A stretch of 64,000 nt of DNA, taken from contig NZ_JAGYJK010000007.1 in the NCBI RefSeq assembly GCF_018402175.1, positions 62,001 to 126,000 of the forward strand, read 5' to 3'. The position numbers and the translations under genes are program-made. This stretch comes from Yoonia sp. Lineage in GTDB: Bacteria; Pseudomonadota; Alphaproteobacteria; Rhodobacterales; Rhodobacteraceae. Of this stretch, positions 14,672-24,039 are shown piece by piece. Below the pieces are notes generated by a model. The model searched no databases. It was not told where the DNA came from and saw only the letters and a program-made list of their open reading frames with translations. Numbering within the stretch: the stretch's first letter is position 1; each line of letters opens with the position of its first letter.

Positions 14672-17600
14672 ATGACCGAATTCAAGAAAATCCTGATTGC
14701 CAACCGTGGCGAAATCGCGATCCGCATCATGCGCGCCGCCAACGAGATGGGCAAGAAAACCGTCGCCGTCTTTGCCGAAGAGGATAAACTCGGCCTGCAC
14801 CGTTTCAAGGCGGACGAGGCTTACCGGATCGGCGAAGGCATGGGGCCGGTCGCGGCCTATCTCTCGATTGACGAAATCATCCGCGTGGCGAAAATGTCGG
14901 GCGCGGATGCGATCCACCCCGGATATGGCCTGCTGTCCGAAAACCCCGATTTCGTGGATGCCTGCACATCGCACGGCATCACCTTTATCGGTCCCAAAGC
15001 GCAAACCATGCGCCAGCTGGGCGACAAGGCCTCTGCGCGGCGTGTGGCGATCGAGGCTGGCGTGCCGGTCATCCCCGCGACCGACGTTTTGGGCGATGAT
15101 ATGGACCTGATCCGCAAACAGGCGGCCGAGGTTGGCTATCCCCTGATGCTCAAGGCGTCATGGGGCGGTGGCGGGCGCGGGATGCGCCCGATCATGCATG
15201 AAAAGGAGCTTGAGGAAAAAGTCCGCGAAGGCCGGCGCGAGGCCGAGGCGGCCTTTGGCAATGGCGAAGGCTACCTTGAAAAGATGATCATGCGCGCCCG
15301 CCATGTCGAGGTGCAGATCCTGGGCGATAGCCACGGCCAGATCTACCATCTGTGGGAACGCGATTGTTCGGTCCAGCGCCGCAACCAAAAGGTGGTGGAA
15401 CGCGCCCCTGCCCCCTATCTGTCTGCCGCCCAGCGCGAACAGATTTGCAATCTGGGCAAAAAGATCTGCGCCCATGTGAATTACGAATGTGCCGGCACGG
15501 TCGAATTCCTGATGGATATGGACAGCGGGGATTTCTTTTTCATCGAGGTGAACCCCCGCGTGCAGGTCGAACATACCGTCACCGAAGAAGTCACTGGCAT
15601 CGACATCGTGCGCGCACAAATACTGATCGCCGAAGGCAAATCACTGGTCGAGGCAACGGGCTGCGCCTCGCAATATGACGTGAAACTGGACGGCCACGCC
15701 CTGCAATGTCGCGTCACCACCGAAGACCCGCAAAACAATTTCATCCCCGATTACGGGCGCATCCAGATGTATCGCAGCGCCACGGGTCCGGGCATCCGCC
15801 TTGACGGTGGCACCGCCTATTCGGGTGCCGTGATCACGCGCTATTACGACAGCCTTTTGACCAAGGTCACCGCCCGCGCCCCCACGCCCGAAATGGCGAT
15901 TGCGCGGATGGACCGTGCCTTGCGCGAATTCCGCATCCGCGGGGTTTCCACCAATATCGCCTTTGTCGAAAACCTGCTGAAACATCCAACCTTTCTGAAC
16001 AACGAATACCACACCAAATTCATCGACGAGACGCCGGACCTGTTCACCTTTTCCAAGCGCCGCGACCGCGCAACGAAAATCCTGACCTATATCGCTGATA
16101 TCACCGTCAACGGGCATCCCGAAACCGCAGGCCGTGCGCGCCCCGCCGCCGATATCCGTCTGCCGCGCCCGCCGGTGAAACCGACCAGCAACCTGACGCC
16201 CGGCACCCGCAACATCCTTGATACCCAAGGGCCTGCGGCAGTGGCGCAATGGATGCGCGACCAGACACAGGTGCTGATCACCGACACGACGATGCGCGAC
16301 GGGCATCAATCCTTGCTGGCCACGCGGATGCGGTCGATCGACATGATCAATGCCGCCCCCGCCTATGCCGCGAAAATGCACGGGTTGTTCAGCGTCGAAT
16401 GCTGGGGCGGTGCGACATTCGACGTGGCCTACCGGTTCTTGCAGGAATGTCCGTGGCAGCGGCTGCGCGATATCCGCGCCGCCATGCCCAATATCATGAC
16501 GCAGATGCTGCTGCGCGCCTCCAACGGTGTGGGCTATACCAATTACCCCGACAATGTCGTGCAAAGCTTTGTGGCGCAGGCCGCGATTTCGGGTGTTGAC
16601 GTGTTCCGCGTCTTCGACAGCCTGAACTGGGTCGAAAACATGCGCGTCGCGATGGATGCGGTGATCGACGCGAACAAGGTCTGCGAAGGCACGATCTGTT
16701 ACACCGGTGACCTTTTGGACCCTGCGCGCAGCAAATATGACCTGAAATATTATGTCGCCATGGCCAAGGAGCTGGAATCCGGCGGCGCCCATGTGCTGGG
16801 GCTGAAGGATATGGCGGGGCTGCTCAAACCCGCCGCGGCCAGCGTGCTGATCAAGGCGCTGAAGGACGAAATCGGCCTGCCCGTGCATTTCCACACGCAT
16901 GACACATCGGGGGCCGCAATTGCCACCGTACTGGCCGCTGCTGCGGCGGGGGTGGATTGCATCGATGCGGCGATGGATTCCTTTTCAGGCAACACATCGC
17001 AACCCACGCTTGGCTCGATCGTCGAGGCCTTGCGCGGCACCGACCGCGACACCGGTCTTGATATCGCGGCGATCCGCGAGATCAGCAATTATTTCGAACA
17101 GGTCCGCGCGCATTACGCGGCCTTCGAATCGGGTCTGCAGGCCCCCGCGTCAGAAGTTTATCTGCACGAGATGCCCGGCGGCCAGTTCACCAACCTCAAG
17201 GCGCAGGCGCGGTCCTTGGGGCTGGAAGACCGCTGGCACGAGGTCGCACAGACCTATGCCGATGTGAACCGGATGTTCGGCGATATCGTCAAGGTCACGC
17301 CATCGTCCAAGGTGGTGGGCGATATGGCACTGATGATGGTCAGCCAGAACCTGACCCGCGCGCAGGTCGAGGATCCATCGGTCGATGTCTCGTTCCCCGA
17401 CAGCGTGATCGACATGATGCGCGGCAATCTGGGCCAACCGCCGGGTGGCTGGCCTGTGGCCTTGCAGAAAAAGATCCTCAAAGGCGAGGCGGCGCAGACC
17501 GACCGCCCGGGCAAGGCGCTGGCCCCGTTGATCTGGTCAAGACCAAGGCGGATTTGCAGGCAAAATTCGAGGATGTGATCATCGATGACGAAGATCTGAA

Positions 17601-18114
17601 CGGGTACCTGATGTATCCCAAAGTGTTCATGGATTACACCGCGCGCCACGAAATCTATGGTCCCGTGCGCACCTTGCCCACGCAGACCTTCTTTTACGGG
17701 ATGGAACCGGGGATGGAAATCACCGCCGAAATCGACCCCGGCAAGACGCTCGAAATCCGCATGCAGGCCGTGGCCGACATGAACGAGGATGGCGAGGTCA
17801 AGGTGTTCTTCGAACTCAACGGCCAGCCCCGCACGATCAGGGTGATGAACCGGCTTGCCGCCGCCGACAAGGTCCAGCGCCCCAAGGCGGAACTGGGCAA
17901 CACGGCCCATATCGGCGCGCCGATGCCCGGTGTCTTGGCCAGCGTGGCCGCTGTGGCGGGCAAACAGGTCAAGGCAGGCGATCTGTTGCTGACGATCGAG
18001 GCGATGAAAATGGAAACCGGCATCCATGCCGAACGGGACGCGGTGATCAAGGCCGTGCATGTCCAGCCCGGCAGCCAGATTGACGCCAAGGATCTGCTGG
18101 TCGAGCTGGAATAA
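14672..18114 (+). CDS. pyc: Pyruvate carboxylase (single-base frameshift near 17526)
   Basis: Biotin-dependent cytoplasmic enzyme making oxaloacetate from pyruvate, bicarbonate and ATP. The start ATG 14672 is preceded by AGGGGA. Biotin carboxylase domain: residues about 1-450 (KILIANRGEIAIRI, GGGGRGM, FFFIEVNPRVQVEHTVTEE). Carboxyltransferase domain: about 525-800 (TDTTMRDGHQSLLATRMR, VECWGGATFDVAYRFL, HFHTHDTSG). Biotinyl domain: IEAMKMETG, with the biotinylated Lys codon at 18007. Reading frame 2 runs to a stop at 17578 after an unrelated tail (IWSRPRRICRQNSRM); the frame one base over restores VDLVKTKADLQ and runs to 18114. The break is at CCCC (17523-17526), where one more C gives ALAPVDLV. 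Corrected length is about 1147 aa, typical. The gene is probably intact in the organism. Confidence 0.9.
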
Positions 18115-18162
18115 TCTGCCCAAAGGGGCGCAACACCTGCTTGCGCCCCGTCCTTGCACTTC

Positions 18163-18191
18163 TCTTTTCCCCAAAATACTCCCGCCGGAGG
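18163..18191 (+). repeat. Dispersed intergenic repeat, copy 3
   Basis: TTTTCCCCAAAATACT followed by CCCGCCGGAGG, about 50 bases after the pyc stop and in the same orientation as pyc. It shares the AAAATAYYCCCGCCGGAGG core with copy 2. Confidence 0.6.
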
Positions 18192-18353
18192 CCCCCCTGA
18201 CCATCTGGCACCCCGCCAAGGCTGTCTGCCGTAGGGCGGGGTTCACCCCGCCGCCCCTGCCATTGCCCCAAACACCACAAAAAACACCAGGCCCTGCAAT
18301 TTTGGCCTTGCGGACCACGCCAAGTATTTGTAATTCACGCCTCACCAACGGAT

Positions 18354-18428
18354 GCGGGCGTAGCTCAGGGGTAGAGCATAACCTTGCCAAGGTTAGGGTC
18401 GAGAGTTCGAATCTCTTCGCCCGCTCCA
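18354..18428 (+). tRNA. tRNA-Gly (anticodon GCC)
   Basis: 75 nt including encoded CCA. Acceptor arms GCGGGCG/CGCCCGC (18354-18360 and 18418-18424) pair perfectly, discriminator T. D-arm GCTC/GAGC, anticodon arm TAACC-TTGCCAA-GGTTA with anticodon GCC, T-arm GAGAG-TTCGAAT-CTCTT. It decodes GGC and GGU. Confidence 0.97.
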
Positions 18429-18458
18429 ATTGGTTCACTGGCCCAGCGGGCTGTTTGC

Positions 18459-18485
18459 AAAGGCCGCCTTTCAGGGCGGCCTTTT
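18459..18485. terminator. Bidirectional terminator after tRNA-Gly
   Basis: AAAGGCCGCC (18459-18468) and GGCGGCCTTT (18475-18484) form a 10-bp stem with loop TTTCAG, followed by TTTT. It lies 30 bases after the tRNA and 11 bases from the stop codon of the convergent 18496-19125 gene, so it can serve both. Confidence 0.88.
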
Positions 18486-18495
18486 GCATTATGGA

Positions 18496-19125
18496 TCAGG
18501 CAAAAGCCTTGATTGTGCCGTTGCGCGGCGGCATCGCAGGGGCATTCAGCACCGGATGCGGGCGCACATCCGCATAATCGCCCCAGCTGCGCCGCCCTTC
18601 TGCCACGCTGTCATGCGCGGCGGGCGCGGCCGAAGCGGCGTCATCTTCTGCGTCCCAACAGGCTGCATCGTCATACTGCGCAATCAGGTCGAGATCTTCG
18701 TCACCCTCGCCCATATCCGCAGCATCGGCAGCAAGCTGACGATCAATACGGCGGGCCACCTCTGCCGCGTTGGCGACGGCAGACAAAAATATCTGGCTGA
18801 CCAGCGCCGTCTCTGTCTGCGTGCCGATCAGCGCGTAGAGACTGGGGATCAGGCCATAAAGATCATCCATCACCTCGCGCCCCTCATCGGTCATGATGAT
18901 GGTGCTGACATAGGGGTTGCGCCGTTCGGCTGACAGGGCCAGCGTATGGGTCAACTGGGTGCCGACCCGTTGATCCATAACCATAAGGTCGATCATTTCG
19001 GCATGGATCATGGCCTGGGCAAGGTCGCGGCTGGTCACGCACAGGGTCTGAAACCCCTTACTGGCCAGAATATGGGCTGTTTGCACCGCATCGGCGGCGT
19101 CGGCACGCAAGATCATTGCTTTCAT
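18496..19125 (-). CDS. Hypothetical protein with a receiver-like N-terminal domain
   Basis: 209 aa, not recognised to a named family. The start at 19125 is chosen for the AGGAGA ribosome site eight bases upstream; longer frames exist. Residues about 1-120 follow a response-regulator-like alternation: MKAMILRADAADAV, a helix, MIDLMVMDQRVG (strand plus Asp), PYVSTIIMTDEG and a helical end. The phosphoacceptor geometry is not clear, so it may be a degenerate receiver. The C-terminal 80 residues are acidic and low in complexity (GEGDEDLDLIAQYDD). No histidine kinase or output domain is adjacent. Divergent from hisB with about 150 bases between. Confidence 0.65.
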   Translation of the reverse strand: MKAMILRADAADAVQTAHILASKGFQTLCVTSRDLAQAMIHAEMIDLMVMDQRVGTQLTHTLALSAERRNPYVSTIIMTDEGREVMDDLYGLIPSLYALIGTQTETALVSQIFLSAVANAAEVARRIDRQLAADAADMGEGDEDLDLIAQYDDAACWDAEDDAASAAPAAHDSVAEGRRSWGDYADVRPHPVLNAPAMPPRNGTIKAFA

Positions 19126-19273
19126 CGGATTCTCCTGACAAGACTTCATCCCCTGCTGCATGACAGCAAATGCTTAAAACTTGCTGAAAAGCGCTGGCAG
19201 GCGCCCTGCGGACTTGGCGGTCGCGGCGGATGCCCTTATAGACAGCGCCAGCACGGCCAAGGGACAGCAGCAC

Positions 19274-19861
19274 ATGCGCACAGCCACGATCACCCGCAAG
19301 ACCGCGGAAACCGATATCACGGTGACCATCAATCTGGATGGCAGCGGGACCTATGACAACGCCACCGGCGTCGGGTTCTTCGACCACATGCTGGATCAAT
19401 TGGCGCGCCATGCGCTGATCGACATGACCATCCGCGCCAGCGGCGATCTGCATATCGACGATCACCACACGGTCGAGGATGTGGGCATCGCACTTGGCCA
19501 GGCACTGACGCAGGCTTTGGGCGACAAGCGTGGCATCCGGCGTTACGGGTCCTGCCATCTGGCGATGGATGACGCACAGGTGCGTGCGGCGCTCGATCTG
19601 TCGGGGCGGGCCTATCTGATCTGCAATCTGGACCTGCCGTTTGGCAAGATCGGCACATTTGACACCGAACTGGTGCGCGAATTCTTTCAGGCCCTGTCCA
19701 CGCATGGCGGCATCACGCTGCATATCGACCGGCTGCACGGGTTCAACGCGCATCACATCACCGAAGCCGCGTTCAAGGCGGTCGCGCGCGCTTTGCGTGA
19801 CGCGGTGGAAACCGACCCGCGCAAAAGCGATGCGATTCCCTCCACCAAGGGCAGCCTATGA
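19274..19861 (+). CDS. hisB: Imidazoleglycerol-phosphate dehydratase
   Basis: 195 aa, monofunctional HisB (no phosphatase domain). Catalyses the sixth step of histidine synthesis, dehydration of imidazole glycerol phosphate to imidazole acetol phosphate. The metal-binding motifs are visible as [30 protein letters not shown] and [18 protein letters not shown]. The start ATG 19274 ([15 protein letters not shown]) fits the family; the frame opens further upstream without homology. It overlaps hisH by 4 bases (ATGA). Confidence 0.97.
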   Translation: MRTATITRKTAETDITVTINLDGSGTYDNATGVGFFDHMLDQLARHALIDMTIRASGDLHIDDHHTVEDVGIALGQALTQALGDKRGIRRYGSCHLAMDDAQVRAALDLSGRAYLICNLDLPFGKIGTFDTELVREFFQALSTHGGITLHIDRLHGFNAHHITEAAFKAVARALRDAVETDPRKSDAIPSTKGSL

Positions 19862-20496
19862 CCACGGCACTGGTCGATTACGACAGCGGCAACCTGCATT
19901 CGGCGCAAAAGGCGTTCGAACGGATGGCAGCAGAGGTCGGTGCCGGCCCGATCATCGTCACTGGCGATCCTGATGTCGTGGCCCGCGCCGACCGGATCGT
20001 CCTGCCCGGCGACGGCGCCTTTCCGCATTGTCAGGCGCAACTGCACGCGCATTCCGGCCTCGCCGAAGCGATCACCGAGGCTGTGACCCGCCGCGCTGTC
20101 CCGTTCTTTGGCATCTGCGTAGGGATGCAGATGCTGGCGACCATTGGCCATGAATACGAGGATACGCCCGGTTTCGGCTGGATCGCGGGCGATATCCGCC
20201 GGATCACCCCCGCCGATCCCGCGCTGAAAGTGCCGCATATGGGCTGGAACGATTTGGTGATCGACACCCCCCATCCGGTGCTGGACGGAATTGCCACCGG
20301 CGAACATGCCTATTTCGTCCATTCCTATGCGATGCAGGTCAGCAATCCGGCAGAACGGCTGGCCCATGTCGATTACGGCGGCGATGTCACCGCCATCATC
20401 GGGCGCGACAATATCATCGGCACCCAGTTCCACCCCGAGAAAAGCCAGCATGCGGGCCTGCGCATGATCGCCAATTTCCTGAGCTGGAGACCGTAA
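19858..20496 (+). CDS. hisH: Imidazole glycerol phosphate synthase, glutaminase subunit
   Basis: 212 aa class I glutamine amidotransferase that supplies ammonia to HisF. The nucleophile is C87 in [11 protein letters not shown], and the catalytic His-Glu pair is in [10 protein letters not shown] near residue 194. The N-terminal [19 protein letters not shown] is typical HisH. Coupled by 4-bp overlap to hisB. Its partner HisF is encoded 1.8 kb downstream, separated by a transglycosylase, a convergent DUF2147 gene and hisA. Confidence 0.97.
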   Translation: MTTALVDYDSGNLHSAQKAFERMAAEVGAGPIIVTGDPDVVARADRIVLPGDGAFPHCQAQLHAHSGLAEAITEAVTRRAVPFFGICVGMQMLATIGHEYEDTPGFGWIAGDIRRITPADPALKVPHMGWNDLVIDTPHPVLDGIATGEHAYFVHSYAMQVSNPAERLAHVDYGGDVTAIIGRDNIIGTQFHPEKSQHAGLRMIANFLSWRP

Positions 20497-20498
20497 GC

Positions 20499-20999
20499 TT
20501 GACCATCTGTCACTGGTCCAGACGCGCGATGCTGTTTGGCACAGGTGCTGCACTTGCCGCTTGCGCGCGCGGCCGCACGGAAACGGCAAGCATGGCCGAT
20601 ACCAGTAACATCCCGCTGCATCCCAATGAAACACCTGCATTGCGCGCCCTGATCAACCGATATGCCGACATCCACGAGATCCCCGTGACTTTGCTGCACC
20701 GGGTGATCATCCGCGAAAGCACGCATAACCCTGCCGCGCGCAACGGGCCGTATTACGGGTTGATGCAAATCCTGCCCGCCACAGCGCGCAGCATGGGGTT
20801 TCGCGGGCAGCCGCGCGATCTGCTGGATGCGGAAACCAACCTGAAATACGCTGGCCGCTATCTGCGCGGCGCATGGCTGGTGTCGGACGGCGATGAAGCC
20901 ACCGCCGTCCGCTGGTACGCACGCGGCTATTACTACGAGGCCAAGCGCCGTGGCATGCTGGTGGAAACAGGGCTGCGCCCAATCCCCACCAGCAGCTAG
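20499..20999 (+). CDS. Lytic transglycosylase, SLT domain lipoprotein
   Basis: 166 aa. Predicted to cleave MurNAc-GlcNAc bonds in peptidoglycan. From a TTG start (20499) the protein begins with SRRAMLFGTGAALAACARG, a signal peptide with a twin-arginine pair and a lipobox ending at C22; GGAG lies about ten bases upstream of that TTG. Starting at the ATG at 20529 would remove the charged N-region, so TTG is preferred. The catalytic domain shows the essential Glu in IIRESTHNPAA (E73), YGLMQILPATARSMGF and AGRYLRGAW. It follows hisH by two bases and is probably co-transcribed with histidine genes, without functional logic. It is shorter than MltC/Slt70 types. Confidence 0.85.
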   Translation: MTICHWSRRAMLFGTGAALAACARGRTETASMADTSNIPLHPNETPALRALINRYADIHEIPVTLLHRVIIRESTHNPAARNGPYYGLMQILPATARSMGFRGQPRDLLDAETNLKYAGRYLRGAWLVSDGDEATAVRWYARGYYYEAKRRGMLVETGLRPIPTSS

Positions 21000-21005
21000 A
21001 TCAGC

Positions 21006-21395
21006 CTATTCCACCCGCACCCAGTTCTGGCTGGAACACAGCAAGCCGCCCGCCACGCAGCCACGCAGGCGCAACGCATCGCCATCAACATCCATTTTGC
21101 CCAGATAGATCCGGTCATTGGACGGGCGCCAGACCTGCCCTTGATAGCTGGCAGCCCCTGTTGGCACCATGTCGATCACCAATTGCCGACCCAGGTTTTC
21201 CGATTGATATTCACCATCGGCATTAAACGTGCGCGCAATGATGCCACACACAGCCGCGCCACAAGGCGCGATTGTGATATGGGCGAAAGCGCCGTCATCG
21301 ACCTCGGTTTGCCAGGTGCCGATAGCGGCATCCTGCGCGCTGGCGGCACCTGCCATGGCAAAGGCCGCGGCGGCGGCCAGGATTAGGTGTTTCAT
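21006..21395 (-). CDS. Secreted DUF2147 protein
   Basis: 129 aa with a clear signal peptide ([18 protein letters not shown], cleavage near residue 20). The mature part matches the DUF2147 pattern: [32 protein letters not shown], a conserved central [35 protein letters not shown] and a terminal W. Four Cys could form periplasmic disulfides. Function is unknown; family members are small beta-rich envelope proteins. The start at 21395 is supported by GGAGGAGA just upstream. It lies opposite to the his genes, between the transglycosylase and hisA. Confidence 0.85.
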   Translation of the reverse strand: MKHLILAAAAAFAMAGAASAQDAAIGTWQTEVDDGAFAHITIAPCGAAVCGIIARTFNADGEYQSENLGRQLVIDMVPTGAASYQGQVWRPSNDRIYLGKMDVDGDALRLRGCVAGGLLCSSQNWVRVE

Positions 21396-21531
21396 ATCGA
21401 TCTCCTCCCTGAAGATGCGGCAGTTTGATCCGGACCGATTTGCGCAATCAAGTCTGACGTTGGGTCGGGGCTGCGTTGCATTCGCCCGCGCGCCATGCAT
21501 AACGGGCGCAAAGATGCGAAAGGCTGCGACG

Positions 21532-22266
21532 ATGATCCTTTACCCTGCCATCGACCTCAAGGACGGACAGGCCGTGCGGCTGGTGCATGGCGACATGACC
21601 CAGACCACCGTGTTCAACGACGACCCCACCGCACAGGCGCGCGCCTTCGTGGATGCAGGCTGCCAATGGCTGCATCTCGTGGATCTGAACGGCGCTTTTG
21701 CAGGCGCACCGGTGAACGCCGCCCCGGTCGAGGCGATCCTGAAAGCCTGCCCCGTGCCTGCGCAACTGGGCGGCGGCATCCGCGATATGGCCACGATCGA
21801 GGCCTGGCTCGACAAGGGCCTCGCGCGGGTGATTCTGGGCACGGTCGCCGTGGAAAACCCCGATCTGGTGCGGCAGGCCGCGCGCGCCTTTCCAGGGCAA
21901 GTCGCTGTGGGCTTAGACGCCCGCAATGGGCGCGTCGCCACCCGTGGCTGGGCCGAGGAAACCGATCTCATGGTCACCGATCTGGCGCGCAGTTTCGAAG
22001 ACGCAGGCATTGCCGCGATCATCTACACCGACATCCTGCGCGACGGTGCGATGAAAGGGCCCAATATCGCGGCCACCGCCGATCTGGCCCGCGCGGTCAG
22101 CATCCCGGTCATCGCCTCTGGCGGGGTGTCCTCGCTGGCGGATCTGACCGCGCTGCGCGACACCGGCGTGATCGCGGGGGCGATTTCGGGCCGCGCGCTT
22201 TATGACGGGGCCCTTGATCTGGCACAGGCGCTGCGCGTGCTTGCCGAACCGGCAGCGCAGGCCTAA
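21532..22266 (+). CDS. hisA: Phosphoribosylformimino-5-aminoimidazole carboxamide ribotide isomerase
   Basis: 244 aa (beta-alpha)8 barrel. Catalyses the Amadori isomerisation in histidine synthesis. The two catalytic aspartates lie in [14 protein letters not shown] and [15 protein letters not shown]; phosphate-binding loops are [14 protein letters not shown] and [16 protein letters not shown]. The start ATG 21532 is chosen to match the family; a longer open frame is not supported. hisF follows 8 bases later. Confidence 0.97.
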   Translation: MILYPAIDLKDGQAVRLVHGDMTQTTVFNDDPTAQARAFVDAGCQWLHLVDLNGAFAGAPVNAAPVEAILKACPVPAQLGGGIRDMATIEAWLDKGLARVILGTVAVENPDLVRQAARAFPGQVAVGLDARNGRVATRGWAEETDLMVTDLARSFEDAGIAAIIYTDILRDGAMKGPNIAATADLARAVSIPVIASGGVSSLADLTALRDTGVIAGAISGRALYDGALDLAQALRVLAEPAAQA

Positions 22267-22274
22267 ACAGGGCC

Positions 22275-23033
22275 ATGCTTAAGGTCCGCATCATCCCCTG
22301 CCTCGACGTCGCCGAAGGGCGCACTGTGAAAGGCGTGAACTTCGTCGATCTGGTCGATGCCGGCGATCCGGTGGAACAGGCGATGGCCTATAACGCGGCA
22401 GGCGCGGACGAATTGGTCTTTCTCGACATCAAGGCGACCCATGAAAACCGTGGCACCATGTTCGATCTGGCGACGCGCACGGCGGAACAATGTTTCATGC
22501 CGCTGACCATCGGCGGCGGCGTGCGCACGCATCACGATGTGCGCGACCTGCTGCTGGCGGGGGCGGACAAGGTCAGTTTCAATTCGGCGGCGGTGGCCAA
22601 CCCCGATGTGGTGGCCGAGGCCGCGATGCGCTTTGGCTCGCAATGTATCGTCGTGGCCATCGACGCCAAAACCGTCAGCCCTGGCAAATGGGAGATTTTC
22701 ACCCATGGCGGCAGGCGGGCCACCGGCATCGACGCCGTGGATTTCGCCCGCACGGTCGTTGAAAAAGGTGCCGGTGAAATCCTTTTGACCTCGATGGACC
22801 GCGACGGGACCAAGGCGGGGTTCAACCTGCCGCTGACCCGCGCCATCGCGGATGCTGTCGATGTGCCGGTGATCGCCTCTGGCGGGGTCGGCACGCTGGA
22901 TCACCTTGTTGAAGGCGTGACCATCGGCGGGGCCTCCGCCGTGCTGGCCGCCTCGATCTTTCATTTCGGCACCTTTACCATCGCGCAGGCCAAGGCGCAT
23001 ATGGCCGCAGCCGGCATCGCGGTGCGGCCATGA
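22275..23033 (+). CDS. hisF: Imidazole glycerol phosphate synthase, cyclase subunit
   Basis: 252 aa barrel enzyme that uses ammonia from HisH to form imidazole glycerol phosphate and AICAR. The first catalytic Asp lies in [18 protein letters not shown] and the second in [20 protein letters not shown]. Phosphate loops [16 protein letters not shown] and [16 protein letters not shown] are intact. Overlaps hisE by 4 bases (ATGA). Confidence 0.97.
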   Translation: MLKVRIIPCLDVAEGRTVKGVNFVDLVDAGDPVEQAMAYNAAGADELVFLDIKATHENRGTMFDLATRTAEQCFMPLTIGGGVRTHHDVRDLLLAGADKVSFNSAAVANPDVVAEAAMRFGSQCIVVAIDAKTVSPGKWEIFTHGGRRATGIDAVDFARTVVEKGAGEILLTSMDRDGTKAGFNLPLTRAIADAVDVPVIASGGVGTLDHLVEGVTIGGASAVLAASIFHFGTFTIAQAKAHMAAAGIAVRP

Positions 23034-23341
23034 CGCTGGATGATCTCGCAGCCCTGATTGCCGCGCGCAAGAATGCCGATCCCGCCAGCAGCTGGACTGC
23101 GCAACTCCTTGCCAAAGGCCCCGAAAAATGCGCCGAGAAATTCGGTGAAGAGGCGATCGAGGCGATCATCGAAGCCGTCAAAGGCGACCGCGACAAACTC
23201 ACATCCGAAGCCGCCGACGTGCTTTACCATCTTCTGGTCATGCTGACCGCGCGCGATGTGACTTTGGCCGAAGTTGTGGCCGAACTCGCCCGCCGCCAGG
23301 GCACATCAGGCATCGCCGAAAAATCCGCCCGCCCGTCCTGA
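23030..23341 (+). CDS. hisE: Phosphoribosyl-ATP pyrophosphatase
   Basis: 103 aa all-alpha NTP pyrophosphohydrolase (MazG-like fold) for the second step of histidine synthesis; separate from HisI, which is not in the window. The metal-binding pattern [13 protein letters not shown] and [14 protein letters not shown] is clear, with the N-terminal [18 protein letters not shown]. Last gene of the hisA-hisF-hisE group. Confidence 0.95.
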   Translation: MTLDDLAALIAARKNADPASSWTAQLLAKGPEKCAEKFGEEAIEAIIEAVKGDRDKLTSEAADVLYHLLVMLTARDVTLAEVVAELARRQGTSGIAEKSARPS

Positions 23342-23351
23342 TCCACGATTT

Positions 23352-23388
23352 CTTATTTCCAAAAATACTCATACGCAGGGGCAGCCCC
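23352..23388 (+). repeat. Dispersed intergenic repeat, copy 4, with short palindrome
   Basis: CTTATTTCCAAAAATACT (23352-23369) starts 10 bases after the hisE stop and is identical to copy 1. It is followed by the palindrome CAGGGG-CAG-CCCCTG (about 23376-23390), comparable to the palindromes beside copy 1. Confidence 0.7.
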
Positions 23389-23390
23389 TG

Positions 23391-23858
23391 TCACAGCTTC
23401 GAGGAAATAATCCCCGTCGCAAACCCGCCCATGCGCAATTCACCAAACAGCCGCTGGTATTCGATCTTGGGGCAACGATCCTGCACCACCGTCACACCGC
23501 GTGCTTCAGCCTTGGCCGCAGCCTCTGCATGGGTCACGCCGATCTGCATCCAGATCGTTTGTAAATCAGGCCAGCGCGCGAGTGCTTCATCAACCAGCGC
23601 AGGCACGGCATCGGGTTTGCGAAAGATATCGACCATATCCACATCATGCGGGATATCGGCCAGGCTGGCATAAACCGTCTCGCCGAACAGGCTCTGCCCC
23701 GCCAGCCCCGGATTGACCGGGATCACGCGAAAGCCTTTCAGCCCCAGATAGCGCGCCACGAAATAGCTGGGGCGCACCGGATTGGCCGACACACCCACCA
23801 CCGCGATGGTGCGGGTGCGTTTGAGAATCCTGCGCAGGCTGTCGTCATTGATGGTCAT
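23391..23858 (-). CDS. CoA-binding domain protein
   Basis: 155 aa, a single Rossmann-type CoA_binding domain as in the N-terminus of succinyl-CoA synthetase alpha. Visible are TIAVVGVSANPVRPSYFVARYL (nucleotide loop), FRVIPVNPGLAGQSLFG, VDMVDIFRKPDAVPALVDEAL and IWMQIGVTHAEAAAKAEARGVTVVQDRCPKIE. Such single-domain proteins (YccU-like) have no established enzymatic role. Convergent with hisE; alone on its strand, since the rlmB terminator lies 27 bases upstream of it. Confidence 0.88.
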   Translation of the reverse strand: MTINDDSLRRILKRTRTIAVVGVSANPVRPSYFVARYLGLKGFRVIPVNPGLAGQSLFGETVYASLADIPHDVDMVDIFRKPDAVPALVDEALARWPDLQTIWMQIGVTHAEAAAKAEARGVTVVQDRCPKIEYQRLFGELRMGGFATGIISSKL

Positions 23859-23884
23859 ATGGTCACCCTAACCCAAGGTCTGAA

Positions 23885-23916
23885 AAGAAAAAAGCGCCCA
23901 AGGAAACCTTGGGCGC
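23885..23916 (-). terminator. Intrinsic terminator downstream of rlmB
   Basis: GCGCCCAAGG (23894-23903) and CCTTGGGCGC (23907-23916) form a 10-bp stem with loop AAA. On the minus strand it is followed by TTTTTTCTTTTC. It lies 124 bases after the rlmB stop codon, an unusually long 3' region. Confidence 0.92.
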
Positions 23917-24025
23917 CAGTTATGGAACGAGGGACAGTGCGTTTGGCACAACCGGTTCCAAAGGCCGCGCCACACTACACAGATGGTAAGCCATCCCGAC
24001 AACAAAAGGTTCCCTCAGCAAGACG
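23885..24025 (-). ncRNA. Candidate small RNA or structured 3' UTR after rlmB
   Basis: The 124 non-coding bases between the rlmB stop (24040) and its terminator contain complementary blocks on the minus strand: GAGGGAAC near 24019-24012 and GTCCCTC near 23933-23927, with a palindromic GGAACCGGTT near 23964-23955 between them. Together with the strong terminator this could be a 3'-UTR-derived sRNA of about 130 nt. No promoter is obvious and no known family was recognised. Confidence 0.3.
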
Positions 24026-24039
24026 TGATGAATGTGTGA

